A DNA stretch of 64,000 bases from Bacteriovorax sp. PP10 (GTDB lineage Bacteria > Bdellovibrionota > Bacteriovoracia > Bacteriovoracales > Bacteriovoracaceae), in the NCBI RefSeq assembly GCF_035013165.1, contig NZ_JAYGJQ010000002.1:310001-374000 (forward strand), given 5' to 3'. Under the pieces are notes generated by a model, which searched no databases, was not told the origin of the DNA, and saw only the letters and a program-made list of their open reading frames with translations. Shown one piece after another: positions 37,028 to 46,354 of the stretch (the first letter of the stretch is position 1; the number at the start of each line of letters is the position of its first letter). Made by a program: the position numbers and the translations under genes.

Positions 37028-39583
37028 TTGATTAGAAAAGTCAAATTTCCATTGAAGTACAAGTTCGTCTTGGCGATCTCTGTGCTACTCCTTCTGACGA
37101 TGGGGTTTTACTTATCTTACGCTCTTAATATTTTTAAGGCCGATAAGGCCGCCGATGTTTACTCGATTACACTGACAAATTCTATTTCAGTAGCAGAAAG
37201 AACCAAGCTGCTTATCAATGAAGACGTTCAATTTTTAAATAATCTAAAAGATAGTACTGACGGCGATAGTATCTCTAAAAAAATGGAGAACATTACTCAG
37301 ACGAGAGACGAAGTCCTGGGCGTCGAGTGCCTGGTGAATAATGAAAACTATTTAAGTTCAAAGAATTCAAGAAAGCTTGAAGAACTTACCAATGGGCCGA
37401 ATGAGTTGGTATTGAATGAGGGGACTGGAGTTTTAGGTATTCTAAAAACGCTGCCAATCGGAACGACAAAAATCGATATTTCTCCAGTGAAAAACTATCC
37501 ATCTCACTTTTCAATTATCAAGTCTCTAAATCAGAACTTAAAATGTGCGATTCATATCTCTTATGAAAAATTAATGCCTCTGATGAATGAGACCCTGAAT
37601 TACGGGACTTATATCCTGACCTCAAATGGGAAAACCTTTTTTAAGTTAAACAACATCAACCTTCCGGCAGACGTTAAAAAGATCGTAAACGACCCGACAG
37701 TTGTCGATATCGAACAAGGTGTAAAAAAGTTTGATGATAATGGAATTTCTGTTATCCGAGCTTTCTCTAAAGTGCCAGGAATGGATCTGATTGCCATTAC
37801 TGAGATTGAAGAAAGCAAAGCTTTTATGGCCTCAAGTTTATTAATTCAGAAATCTTTTTATTTTGGATTACTAATTTTATCTATCGCAGTGATTGCAGGG
37901 ATTCTTTTTACGAAGAGAATGACGAGAAATGTGCAGACTCTTTTTGAGGCCACAACACTTCTTTCTAAAGGGGATTTCAATGTCAATCCGGTGGCAGAAG
38001 GAAACGATGAAATCGGTGCCCTGACAGACTCATTCGTCGACATGAAAGACAAGATTGTCATGTTCATGGAAGAAATGAAAGAGAAGGCGCGAATTGAAGG
38101 GGAGCTTAAAGTCGCTCAACTGGTACAGAATTCTTTTTTCCCAAAACATGCCGTACTCAAATCAACTTTTGGTTTTGATGGAAGATACATGCCAGCTTCA
38201 GAATGTAGTGGAGACTGGTGGGGGTATTTCGAGCAAGGATCTAAGGTTAGTATTATTGTCTGCGATGCTACCGGACATGGAGTTCCCGCGGCCTTAATTA
38301 CAGCGGCCGCTCATAGCTGTATCTCAACTATTAAAATCGATGCAGAAAAAAACTATGTTTCTCCAGGGCGAGTCCTGGAAAAACTCAATAAAGTTGTCTG
38401 CTCAATGAATTCAGAAATTTTAATGACCGCTTTTGTTATTGAAATAGATGAAGTTAAAAATCAGATCACTTACTCAAATGCTTCTCATATGTCGCCATTT
38501 CTCATCCATAAAACAGATGGCGATTACACTAAAGAAGGAATTGATCCATTAATTGGTAACAACGGTGCCAGAGTGGGAGAGAAGATGGAGACGACTTATC
38601 AAGAGTCGGTTCTCGCGATCTCACCAGGTGACAGAATCGTTATGTTCTCTGACGGTCTGACTGAAATGGAAGTTGATGGTAAAGCTTGGGGACAAAGAAA
38701 CTTTATTAAAAGTATTTTAAAAGGCTGCAAGAGAGAGTCTAGCGGGCTTATTAAATCTATCCTTGAGGACTTCGGAGAGCATAGAAAAAAAGCAGCACTT
38801 CAAGATGATATCACTCTTGTGTGTGTAAGTTTTGAATCAGAAAGACTTGTTGTTGATGACCCTAATGCAAAAATTGAAAGCAATGGCCCTTATGTCATCT
38901 CGAAGTTAACAAATGAAGAAAATATTGATTTGTTAGAAAAAAATAAAATTAATCATCTTATTGGGCACAATACGATTGATTTAGGCCATGAAGTACGACT
39001 GGTTGAAAAACTAGAAAGTAAAAATAAGTTTATTTTAGAAGACTATATAGATCCAAGTTTTAAATCAAAATCGTGGAATCTGATGTCTAATTTAAAAATC
39101 AAAGATGTCATTTCTGATATGAGCTCAATCTTCTCAGACGATCTTTCAGAAGCGGTAAAACCAGAAGTCTTGAAGCTAGTCAGCGAAGAGCTTTTATCCA
39201 ATGCCTTTTACCACTCAGGTGGGGAAGGGAATCCTCTTACAAGAGGGCAGGAGATCCTGCTGACTCCAGATAAAGAAGTTGAATTCTTATGTGCCACTAA
39301 TTCTGACTTTGTTATTTTATCAGTCAAAGGTCCTACGAGCTTTTCTTCACGTGAAAAAGTCATCTCAAGTATAAAACGGGGTTATAAAGAAAAGGCCCCT
39401 TTAGATGGTAAAAACGGAGCAGGACTTGGGCTCTACATGATTTATGAAAATACTAATCAGTTCTGGGTGATTAATGCCGGCCCGAACTGTGGACAAATGA
39501 TTTGTGTGTTTGAAAAATTTAACCGTTACAAGAAGGCCCGCGAGCGTGTGACGTCTTTCCATTACCTGGCCAAGGAGAATTAA
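37028..39583 (+). CDS. sensor-HAMP-PP2C phosphatase fused to RsbW-like kinase domain
   Basis: The product is about 851 residues. The TTG at 37028 is chosen because AGGAAG lies 8 nt before it; no ATG fits. Order: TM1 (12-32), extracytoplasmic sensor (35-265), TM2 (270-292), HAMP (293-345), SpoIIE/RsbU-type PP2C (375-600; CSGDWWGYF, CDATGHGVPAALIT, FSDGLTEM, QDDITLVCV), and a C-terminal GHKL kinase-like region (about 700-835; N-box EELLSNAFYH, G-box GAGLGLYMI). The phosphatase should act on a phosphorylated STAS protein, and the kinase part could rephosphorylate it. The STAS gene follows after 1 nt. Confidence 0.9.
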   Translation: MIRKVKFPLKYKFVLAISVLLLLTMGFYLSYALNIFKADKAADVYSITLTNSISVAERTKLLINEDVQFLNNLKDSTDGDSISKKMENITQTRDEVLGVECLVNNENYLSSKNSRKLEELTNGPNELVLNEGTGVLGILKTLPIGTTKIDISPVKNYPSHFSIIKSLNQNLKCAIHISYEKLMPLMNETLNYGTYILTSNGKTFFKLNNINLPADVKKIVNDPTVVDIEQGVKKFDDNGISVIRAFSKVPGMDLIAITEIEESKAFMASSLLIQKSFYFGLLILSIAVIAGILFTKRMTRNVQTLFEATTLLSKGDFNVNPVAEGNDEIGALTDSFVDMKDKIVMFMEEMKEKARIEGELKVAQLVQNSFFPKHAVLKSTFGFDGRYMPASECSGDWWGYFEQGSKVSIIVCDATGHGVPAALITAAAHSCISTIKIDAEKNYVSPGRVLEKLNKVVCSMNSEILMTAFVIEIDEVKNQITYSNASHMSPFLIHKTDGDYTKEGIDPLIGNNGARVGEKMETTYQESVLAISPGDRIVMFSDGLTEMEVDGKAWGQRNFIKSILKGCKRESSGLIKSILEDFGEHRKKAALQDDITLVCVSFESERLVVDDPNAKIESNGPYVISKLTNEENIDLLEKNKINHLIGHNTIDLGHEVRLVEKLESKNKFILEDYIDPSFKSKSWNLMSNLKIKDVISDMSSIFSDDLSEAVKPEVLKLVSEELLSNAFYHSGGEGNPLTRGQEILLTPDKEVEFLCATNSDFVILSVKGPTSFSSREKVISSIKRGYKEKAPLDGKNGAGLGLYMIYENTNQFWVINAGPNCGQMICVFEKFNRYKKARERVTSFHYLAKEN

Positions 39584-39584
39584 G

Positions 39585-40055
39585 ATGAGTGAAAAATTAT
39601 TAATTAACAATAGAATTACCGGCGATGAAGCCCATATTTCACTGGAAGGTATCATTGATGAGGATGCCAACTTTGATAAAATAAAATCCCTTAAGATGAA
39701 TCAGTTCGTCTTTGATTTTAACAATGTGACCATGATCAATTCATGTGGAATCAGAGAGTGGATTAAATATATTCAGGAAATTGAAAACGCGACAATTTCC
39801 TATATCAATTGTCCGCAAATTATTATTGAGCAAGTGAATATGGTTCACGGATTTATCAGAAAAGGTATTACCGTAGAGTCTTTCTACGCGCCATACTTTT
39901 GCACCAACTGTGATACCGGAAAAAAGATACTTTTAAAAAATAGTGAAGTCGTCAATATGAAGCCTCCCGCTAAAACATGTAATACATGTAGTGGAGAGCT
40001 GGAGTTTGATGCAATTGAAAAGCAATATTTTAGTTTTTTAAGCCAAGGGAAATAA
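39585..40055 (+). CDS. STAS-domain protein with C-terminal zinc ribbon
   Basis: The product is 156 residues. Residues 1-98 form a STAS (anti-sigma antagonist-like) fold. The usual DS(S/T)G phosphosite reads NSCG (N52 S53 C54 G55), so one Ser remains and the neighbouring hydroxyl residue is Cys. Residues 100-145 add two CX2C pairs (C106/C109 and C132/C135), a probable zinc ribbon not normal in this family. It lies between the phosphatase/kinase fusion and a hybrid histidine kinase, with gaps of 1 nt on both sides. It is the expected substrate of the fusion protein. Confidence 0.85.
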   Translation: MSEKLLINNRITGDEAHISLEGIIDEDANFDKIKSLKMNQFVFDFNNVTMINSCGIREWIKYIQEIENATISYINCPQIIIEQVNMVHGFIRKGITVESFYAPYFCTNCDTGKKILLKNSEVVNMKPPAKTCNTCSGELEFDAIEKQYFSFLSQGK

Positions 40056-40056
40056 G

Positions 40057-41565
40057 ATGGAGTCTTTTGAGTATTTAGATGATTTGTTTGAGCCGGTTCT
40101 TGTGGCCGAGTTAGATGAGAGTATCGCGTATTACAATGCGAGTTTTTTAACTCTCTTTAAAACCACTCCCAGACTAATGCAAAAGCAAACCAGTATTTTA
40201 GAATACCTTACGCCGATCATTCCGGATTTCGAAGCGTATTTTAAAAAGATACTCGAACACGGCCATGCCGTGAGTTCAGAGCTGAACTTCTTTTTTGAAG
40301 ACCAGTCTTACACTTTAATTATTAAAGGTGTTAAAAAAGACATGGACTGTATTATGTTGCTCTTTAAAGATGTAACAGTTGAAAAACAATTAAATGATAA
40401 GTACCGTGCTCAGTTGGAAGAATTGAAGAGTTCATACTCTCAAGTCTTACAATTTGATAAATTGAAAGTTGTAGGAGAGATGACTGCTAATATCTCTCAC
40501 GAAATCAACAATCCCTTAACAGTTGCTGTAGGGAACGCTGAACTGATTACGTTTTGCCTTGAAGCTCCAGATCTGAACACTCAAAAAGATAATATTGAAA
40601 AATATAACAGCAACGTAAATCACTCTTTAGAGCGTATTAATGAAATCATCACCAATATGAAAGAATTCCTTCACGTGAGTGAAGAGAAGAAAGAATATTG
40701 TGATGCCAATGAAATTATCGAAAAGTCGATTACCTTTGCTAATCCTTCTCTGAAAGATACAGATATTAAAGTCAATGTGAGAGTCAACGGGCCGGCACCG
40801 ATTCTTTTAGTTAATAAAGCAAAAGTAGAACAGGTCTTTGTTAACCTTATTCAAAATGCTATCGATTCTTTAAAAGAAGCTAATATTAAAGATCCTAAAA
40901 TTGATATTGAACTTACGACTGAGAAGAATGGAAACTTCATTCGTATCGACGTCAATGATAACGGAACAGGAATCAGTCTGGAAAATCGTGAAAAGATTTT
41001 TACTGCTTTTTTTACTACAAAAGAAATTGGGAAAGGAACTGGACTTGGACTTAGTATTTCCAACCAGATCATCCAGTCTCAACAGGGGAGACTTCAACTT
41101 GTTGATTCAGAAATCGGTGCTCACTTCAGAATTACATTACCGGCCATTGGAATTGCAGGTCTGGTGAATGGAAACTGGGAAAAACAAATTAACGAAGGGG
41201 ATAGAGTCAAAAGAATCATGGTTGTTGATAACGAAATCAATATCCTGAATCTTTGTCTGAATTTCCTTTCTGAAAGTGACTTCTCTTTCCTGGGTGTCAC
41301 CAGCGCAGCGGAAGCTTTAAGAGAAGTAGAAAGAACATCAGTCCATATGATCATTACAGATTTAAAAATGCCGGATATGGATGGAGAGAATTTCGTTCGC
41401 GAACTTCGCAAAAGAAATATTAATATCCCGGTTCTCTTTATGACTTCTAAAGACTCAGTAGAAAAATACAAAGATATTAAAACTGAACTCGATCTAAAAG
41501 GAATTATCTTAAAGCCTTTTACTCGAGATGAACTAGTTGGCGCAATTGGTGCAATTATAAAATGA
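40057..41565 (+). CDS. soluble hybrid histidine kinase with C-terminal receiver
   Basis: The product is 502 residues without membrane helices. A PAS-like N-terminus (about 10-115) is followed by HisKA with the phosphoacceptor His in ISHEINNPLT (about H148), a GHKL ATPase domain (N-box VFVNLIQNAIDS, G-boxes NDNGTGIS and GTGLGLSIS), and a receiver domain from about 388. The receiver acceptor Asp lies in IITDLKMPDMDG; the acidic pocket reads VDNE instead of VDDE. Being soluble, it may take its signal from the upstream partner-switch proteins. Its stop overlaps the next start (ATGA). Confidence 0.93.
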   Translation: MESFEYLDDLFEPVLVAELDESIAYYNASFLTLFKTTPRLMQKQTSILEYLTPIIPDFEAYFKKILEHGHAVSSELNFFFEDQSYTLIIKGVKKDMDCIMLLFKDVTVEKQLNDKYRAQLEELKSSYSQVLQFDKLKVVGEMTANISHEINNPLTVAVGNAELITFCLEAPDLNTQKDNIEKYNSNVNHSLERINEIITNMKEFLHVSEEKKEYCDANEIIEKSITFANPSLKDTDIKVNVRVNGPAPILLVNKAKVEQVFVNLIQNAIDSLKEANIKDPKIDIELTTEKNGNFIRIDVNDNGTGISLENREKIFTAFFTTKEIGKGTGLGLSISNQIIQSQQGRLQLVDSEIGAHFRITLPAIGIAGLVNGNWEKQINEGDRVKRIMVVDNEINILNLCLNFLSESDFSFLGVTSAAEALREVERTSVHMIITDLKMPDMDGENFVRELRKRNINIPVLFMTSKDSVEKYKDIKTELDLKGIILKPFTRDELVGAIGAIIK

Positions 41566-41960
41566 TTAAGAAAAGAAAATTCGCCATTCTTGTGATAGAT
41601 GACGATACAAAAATTACAGATATGATTCAGGCGTATTTCAGCGTTCGAAATGCTGATATCCACTGTGTCGTGGCCGCTGATGTTCAGCAGGCAAGTTTAA
41701 AGCTTAGCAATCAGGAATTCGATGTAGTGGTGATCGATAATATCATGCCGAGAAAGATGGGAATTGATTATGCTCTTTTTTTAAAGCGCTCGATTAAATA
41801 CTCAAAGATGTCGATTATTCTTATGTCAGGAGCTCTTCAACAAGAAGATGTCTTAAAGGCCGTAGAAGGCGGTATTAAGGACGTTTTAGTTAAGCCCTTC
41901 ACCCTTAAGCAATTTGGCGAAAAGATCGCTCCTTATATAGCAAGATACCATCAAAGCTAA
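41562..41960 (+). CDS. single-domain response regulator
   Basis: The product is 132 residues, one receiver fold. The acidic pocket is in LVIDDDTK, the acceptor Asp in VVIDNIMPRKMG, the Ser switch in ILMSGA, and the Lys in LVKPF. It overlaps the hybrid kinase gene by 4 nt and is its likely phosphate acceptor. With no output domain, the final target must be another protein. A terminator overlaps the end of this gene and the end of the convergent gene. Confidence 0.93.
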   Translation: MIKKRKFAILVIDDDTKITDMIQAYFSVRNADIHCVVAADVQQASLKLSNQEFDVVVIDNIMPRKMGIDYALFLKRSIKYSKMSIILMSGALQQEDVLKAVEGGIKDVLVKPFTLKQFGEKIAPYIARYHQS

Positions 41961-41986
41961 TGGCCTTATTTGGCCATTGCTTTTTT
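41959..41986 (+). terminator. terminator of the signalling operon
   Basis: AATGGCC (41959-41965) pairs with GGCCATT (41972-41978), followed by GC and six T residues. The T-tract lies inside the last codons of the convergent gene. Confidence 0.8.
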
Positions 41987-43417
41987 AGTTTCTACTTTGT
42001 CTGATGGCGTACTATCTTTAACTTTTTTCGAATCATTAATTAGCACTTTCTCATCTCTCTTACTTTTTCCATTCACACCTTTTAATGCAGCTAAACTGTC
42101 CTGGAGGTCATTGGTATAACAGCTTTTTGCACCAGGAGCGGCGAATATTGGGGTAAGAAAAACTTCATATGCACATTCAGTTGAGTTATCTATATATCCG
42201 ACAACTGCCTGAACATCACATGTAAGCATCTGCTTATCTGAAAAATACTTTTTACACTCAACTTCATGAGTTCTCTTATAACTTAATAACTGAGCATGTG
42301 CTTCCTCTAGCTCATAACATCCTTTTTCTCTGTCTTTAAATGGAACCTTAGGAGAAAAACGAAAATCTTGAGGCAAACTCATCTTTGATGATGGAGTTTT
42401 ATTTTGCTGAAGAAGTTTGAGAATACTTTCGGGACTTGCATTTGGTGTTTGTAACACATTTACAATTTGTGCCAGTAACTCATCTGAGATATTTTCATTC
42501 TTAAACACTTCGTCCATTACTGTGCGATATGAATCTTTAGAAAATAGAGTCTGAATTAAAAAGGCCTGATTATTTGTAAACAGATCAGATTCATTTAAAT
42601 GCTTAAAGTATTTTTCTACGCCTGGTTTCATATGATTTTTTGAAAGTGTCTCAAAGACCATCGACTTCGCTTTGCAAAGCTCACCATTTTTAAAACTATT
42701 ACATGTTTGAACATTTGCACTCAGATTACTTTCATCAGCTGCAGGGAAACTTAAACCACAAATAATCTCAAGTTGAGTGTATTTAGAATTAAATTCGAGA
42801 GCTTTATTTAAAGGCATCTTCTCTAGTAAAGTCCCTAGTGATAGCAGTTTTTCAGAAGGCAGAGAATTAACTAACTTATCAAGGTCTTTCGGTTTCCCGT
42901 GATAGCTTTTTGCTACTAGTCCTGCATTTTTTAATTTCTCAGCTGGAATTCTTTTGATGATATCCATCGTGTCATAAAAGACTTCATCAGTATTTAGATC
43001 ACCCTCATCCATTCCTTTTCTTTCTGGATAAAGCGCTGCCATTAAGTAAGGAAATGTATCCAGAGCTTCTTCAGGAATGGCCCTAACAACTTTAAGAGCA
43101 TTGTCGGGAGAGAGTGCTAATCTTTTATAGGTTTGTATTTTACCAGTTCCCCAGAGAACACCAATACCAACCTTCACCTCTGGAAGAACTTCAATTGTGG
43201 AGTTCAGTAAAAAGTTGATGGTTTTTTTCTCATCACTACTTCCTGCTGCCAACGCCATCTTATCAATGCTTTTTTCATATTTAGTACAGAGTGTTTCGAC
43301 TTCTCTCTCATCGACTTCCATTGCTTTTAATCGATCCCCGCAGGAGTCGAATAAAGCATAGGCCTGAGTTGTCATGAGTGATAACCCTAGAAGCGTAAAT
43401 TTCTTTATCTTGGACAT
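41966..43417 (-). CDS. large secreted Cys-containing protein, unknown function
   Basis: The product is 483 residues with a signal peptide (cleavage near AYA/LF, about residue 21). It is mostly helical, with short helices that recall HEAT-like or TPR-like stacks (SEKLLSLGTLLEKMPLN). About a dozen cysteines are spread through it (SCGDR, ETLCTK, IICGLS, TCNSF, ECKKYF, TCDVQ, SCYTND and others), so disulfides are likely. The C-terminus is Lys/Ser-rich. No family was recognised. It is separate from the convergent signalling operon. Confidence 0.75.
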   Translation of the reverse strand: MSKIKKFTLLGLSLMTTQAYALFDSCGDRLKAMEVDEREVETLCTKYEKSIDKMALAAGSSDEKKTINFLLNSTIEVLPEVKVGIGVLWGTGKIQTYKRLALSPDNALKVVRAIPEEALDTFPYLMAALYPERKGMDEGDLNTDEVFYDTMDIIKRIPAEKLKNAGLVAKSYHGKPKDLDKLVNSLPSEKLLSLGTLLEKMPLNKALEFNSKYTQLEIICGLSFPAADESNLSANVQTCNSFKNGELCKAKSMVFETLSKNHMKPGVEKYFKHLNESDLFTNNQAFLIQTLFSKDSYRTVMDEVFKNENISDELLAQIVNVLQTPNASPESILKLLQQNKTPSSKMSLPQDFRFSPKVPFKDREKGCYELEEAHAQLLSYKRTHEVECKKYFSDKQMLTCDVQAVVGYIDNSTECAYEVFLTPIFAAPGAKSCYTNDLQDSLAALKGVNGKSKRDEKVLINDSKKVKDSTPSDKVETKKAMAK

Positions 43418-43520
43418 GATAAATCCTATTTAAAAAGCCTGTGTGGACTTATCGGGTATTAGGCAAAATAACTTTAGATGGAGGGGGAAGGACTTGAATT
43501 TTTTAGGAGTTAGGCAAAAA

Positions 43521-43543
43521 AAAAGGCCCGCATGAAGCGGGCC
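43521..43543 (-). terminator. intrinsic terminator of the five-gene operon
   Basis: On the minus strand GGCCCGC and GCGGGCC pair around a 5-nt loop, followed by nine T residues. It lies 12 nt after the stop of the VKOR-DsbA gene. Confidence 0.92.
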
Positions 43544-43554
43544 CCTTACAAGAA

Positions 43555-44688
43555 CTATTTTTGAGAACGTTTTAAAATCTCATCCATGATCGCAAACAAT
43601 TGATCAGATGGAAGAACACCTTCAATCTTCACACCATTCAATAAGAACGATGGAGTTGATCTAATGTTAAACGGAGTCGCGGCAGCGATGATCGACTGAA
43701 CTTTTTCTTTTGTCTTTGGATCAGCAACACACGCTTCTAATTTATCAGACTTAATTTTTTCAGCGATAAAGTCAGCGATACGATCCTGGTTATGGAAGAT
43801 CTCATCATGAACAACACCAAAGTCAGCAACTGGCTTACAAACAGCGTAGTATGCGGCCTTACAAGCAGACTGGTGCATTCCACGTTCCATTGATGGATTA
43901 CATGCGCTATCAAGTGGGTAGAAGAAATATTGAATATCAATTTTTCCACCGTAGCGAAGTAGGATTTGTGGCATCATCTCAGATAGTGCACGACAAGCAG
44001 GGCACTCAAAGTCAGAGAAGATTTGCATTTTAATCGGAGCATTTTCAGCTGTCGCGATTTTGAATTCAGATACAACTTTAGGAGCACCAAGATTTGGAAG
44101 ACCGTAGTACTGATTAATTAAATCATTTGATACAGCAGTCATGTTTTCAATTTTTTTGTTTACGTTCATTTTAACAAGAAAGCCTACAGCTAAAAAGATC
44201 ACAGCGAAAATCACCAGAATAGCTGGATTCGGTGAATACGAAGGGCTTTTTTTGTAAAACAACCAAAGCGTTAAAGCAGAAGTGATGTAGTAAAGAGTAC
44301 AGAATGGACATAATCCACCCAGACCGAATAATGAGTAAAAGAAAAGCAGAACACATCCCACCAGATTTATAATAAGAATGTAGTAAATAGTCTTTTCGTA
44401 GTTTTCGTTTTTAACGAACATTCCGATCATTGTTAAAGCACCAATCAAAATTCCAAAAATTGAAATCGGAACACCAGCAATATTTGAAGCGGCTGATAGA
44501 GTAGTTTTATCACAGTTGAAAAAACTGTTCAGGTTACATAACGATCCTGACTCTAATCCAGTTGGAAATTTTAATTCAAAGTAATGGCCAGTTAGGTAAA
44601 TAGAAAACCCGATCATAAGGGCACTTAGAACGAAAATTGCGATGGTCGTGTTCATCGAACTCTCAAGGTAGACAGACTTCTTCGTCAT
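43555..44688 (-). CDS. VKOR-DsbA fusion for disulfide bond formation
   Basis: The product is 377 residues. The N-terminal half is a VKOR domain with four to five membrane helices, the loop cysteine pair in SLCNLNSFFNC, and the quinone-site pair in CPFC. The C-terminal half is a periplasmic thioredoxin/DsbA-like domain with the redox motif CPAC in SDFECPACRA and the cis-Pro segment RSTPSFLLNG. Together they oxidise exported proteins and pass electrons to quinone, replacing DsbA plus DsbB. It is the last gene of a minus-strand operon and fits the many Cys-containing secreted proteins in this window. Confidence 0.95.
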   Translation of the reverse strand: MTKKSVYLESSMNTTIAIFVLSALMIGFSIYLTGHYFELKFPTGLESGSLCNLNSFFNCDKTTLSAASNIAGVPISIFGILIGALTMIGMFVKNENYEKTIYYILIINLVGCVLLFFYSLFGLGGLCPFCTLYYITSALTLWLFYKKSPSYSPNPAILVIFAVIFLAVGFLVKMNVNKKIENMTAVSNDLINQYYGLPNLGAPKVVSEFKIATAENAPIKMQIFSDFECPACRALSEMMPQILLRYGGKIDIQYFFYPLDSACNPSMERGMHQSACKAAYYAVCKPVADFGVVHDEIFHNQDRIADFIAEKIKSDKLEACVADPKTKEKVQSIIAAATPFNIRSTPSFLLNGVKIEGVLPSDQLFAIMDEILKRSQK

Positions 44689-44701
44689 AATAAACTCCGT
44701 T

Positions 44702-45289
44702 TTATTTTGGGAAATAGATATTCCAATTTCTCTGAGTAGTTTTATCTCTGCGGTAGCTATGGAATTTTAGATTTGAAAAAGTGCATAGTCCACAGTCTTC
44801 AATAACAATACCAAGGTAGGCATCAACTAATTGGCGTGTCGCCACATATTCCATGTTGAAATAAATTTTACCATGATGTTGAGTAAACGCTTCTGAAAAA
44901 TTAGGGAAATTAGATAAAAAGTCGGGCTGAACTTCGTAATGTTCAGGTCTGATATGAGGACCAATAAAGGCGTAGATAGGATTGATAGATTTCACTAAAT
45001 CATTTGCGAGAATATTCTGAGCAAGTCCTCGCCACCCAGCGTGAATGACAACGTGTTTGTCTTTTCCAAGTAAAACGATAGGCACACAATCGGCCGTAAG
45101 GATTACTTTAGGAACAGAGCTGTCTCCGATGATTCCATCACCTTCGATTTCAACAGAGCATTTGTCTTCGGGAATAACTAAGTCTGAGTGGGTTTGTTTG
45201 ACTTTAAGGAAGTCAAAGTCAGGTCGGGCGTTAAATACTATGAAGCGCCCTCTTAAGAGAGGCGCTTCGAAAGTAATATCAGAGATCAT
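44702..45289 (-). CDS. pgeF: PgeF/YfiH multicopper-oxidase-like protein
   Basis: The product is 195 residues, shorter than the usual 240-260. Family marks are LTADCVPIVL, VIHAGWRGL and FIGPHIRPEHYEV, and the end CTFSNLKFHSYRRDK is typical. The His, Cys and His of these motifs form the zinc site. Members act as purine nucleoside phosphorylases and as a peptidoglycan editing factor that removes misincorporated L-Ser. The missing N-terminal part may reflect a compact variant. Its start overlaps the end of rluD by 11 nt, as often seen in this gene pair. Confidence 0.92.
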   Translation of the reverse strand: MISDITFEAPLLRGRFIVFNARPDFDFLKVKQTHSDLVIPEDKCSVEIEGDGIIGDSSVPKVILTADCVPIVLLGKDKHVVIHAGWRGLAQNILANDLVKSINPIYAFIGPHIRPEHYEVQPDFLSNFPNFSEAFTQHHGKIYFNMEYVATRQLVDAYLGIVIEDCGLCTFSNLKFHSYRRDKTTQRNWNIYFPK

Positions 45290-46352
45290 TCAATGCATCG
45301 TTCTTTAATTTAGAGTAAGCGAGAACCTTTTGGAAGATTTCCGGAGGTGGAACTTCAAAGCGCATTCTGGCATTCGTTATTGGATGGATAAATCCTAAAA
45401 CCTTCGCGTGAAGGAACGGATATTGGTAACCATTAATTAATTCTTTGTAGTCAGGCCCCAGTTTCATGAACTGCTCATTTGGAGATCCGTAAGCGTAGTC
45501 ACAAATGATCGGCATTTTTAAAACGTCAGCAGTGTGGACTCTGATCTGGTGAGTACGACCAGTTTCAAGTTTAAATTCCATGTGAACGTGTTTTTCAAAT
45601 ACATCGAGAACTTTATAGTTTGTCACAGCACGTTTACCGCGCGAAGTGAAAGCTTTCATCTTAAGTCTGTTAGACGGGTCACGTGCAATTGGATGCTCGA
45701 TTGTTCCGTATGACTGACAACGATTTCTCATAACCAGTGCTTCGTAAAATCTTTCGATGTCGTGAGTAGAAAATAGTAGAACAAGCCCTTCGTGAGCGGC
45801 CTGAGTTTTAGCGATAACCATAATCCCGCTCGTCCCTTTATCAAGGCGGTGGACAATTCCCGGACGCTTTTGATCGCCCACACCCTGGATGTCATGGCAG
45901 TGAAACAGAACTGCGTTCACTAAAGTTCCAGTGTAATTCCCTGGTGCCGGATGAGTGACAAGACCAGCTTGTTTATTCACGACAACTAAATGCTCATCTT
46001 CAAAAAGAATTTCAAGAGGGATGTCCTCAGGAAGTGCAGTTGATGGAAGCATTGGTGGAACAAGAATATTGATGATCGTGCCTGCTGCAGGCATTTTCTT
46101 TAATTCAATTTTTAAATCTGGATTAGGTGAATCATCTGAAACACAAATCTGATCTTTTAAGAAAAGATTTTTTAAGAATGTACGCGAGTATCCTTCCGCA
46201 CTTTCAGTTAAATACTGATCAAGGCGTTTGTATTTTTCGCGGTCTTCATTTGTAATTGTAAAAGTCATGAAATCTTCAGCAGTATCCGCTGAAGTATCAC
46301 CTTGGGCTTCATGAGTTTCTAAGGGAGTGTTTTCTAAATTTTCATCATTCAT
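45279..46352 (-). CDS. rluD: 23S rRNA pseudouridine synthase, RluD family
   Basis: The product is 357 residues. An N-terminal S4-like RNA-binding segment (about 40-90, RTFLKNLFLKDQICVS) is followed by the synthase domain with the catalytic Asp in GIVHRLDKGTSG, plus DEHLVVVNKQAG and GRTHQIRVH. RluD modifies helix 69 of 23S rRNA. About 40 acidic residues precede the S4 part and are extra to the family. It starts 2 nt after the upstream J-domain/HTH gene. Confidence 0.93.
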   Translation of the reverse strand: MNDENLENTPLETHEAQGDTSADTAEDFMTFTITNEDREKYKRLDQYLTESAEGYSRTFLKNLFLKDQICVSDDSPNPDLKIELKKMPAAGTIINILVPPMLPSTALPEDIPLEILFEDEHLVVVNKQAGLVTHPAPGNYTGTLVNAVLFHCHDIQGVGDQKRPGIVHRLDKGTSGIMVIAKTQAAHEGLVLLFSTHDIERFYEALVMRNRCQSYGTIEHPIARDPSNRLKMKAFTSRGKRAVTNYKVLDVFEKHVHMEFKLETGRTHQIRVHTADVLKMPIICDYAYGSPNEQFMKLGPDYKELINGYQYPFLHAKVLGFIHPITNARMRFEVPPPEIFQKVLAYSKLKNDALNDL

Positions 46353-46354
46353 TT

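Noticed and set aside
41121-41663. 180-codon minus-strand open frame across the hybrid kinase and response regulator
   Set aside because: Both plus-strand genes show clear catalytic motifs; the antisense frame has no Shine-Dalgarno or recognisable domain.
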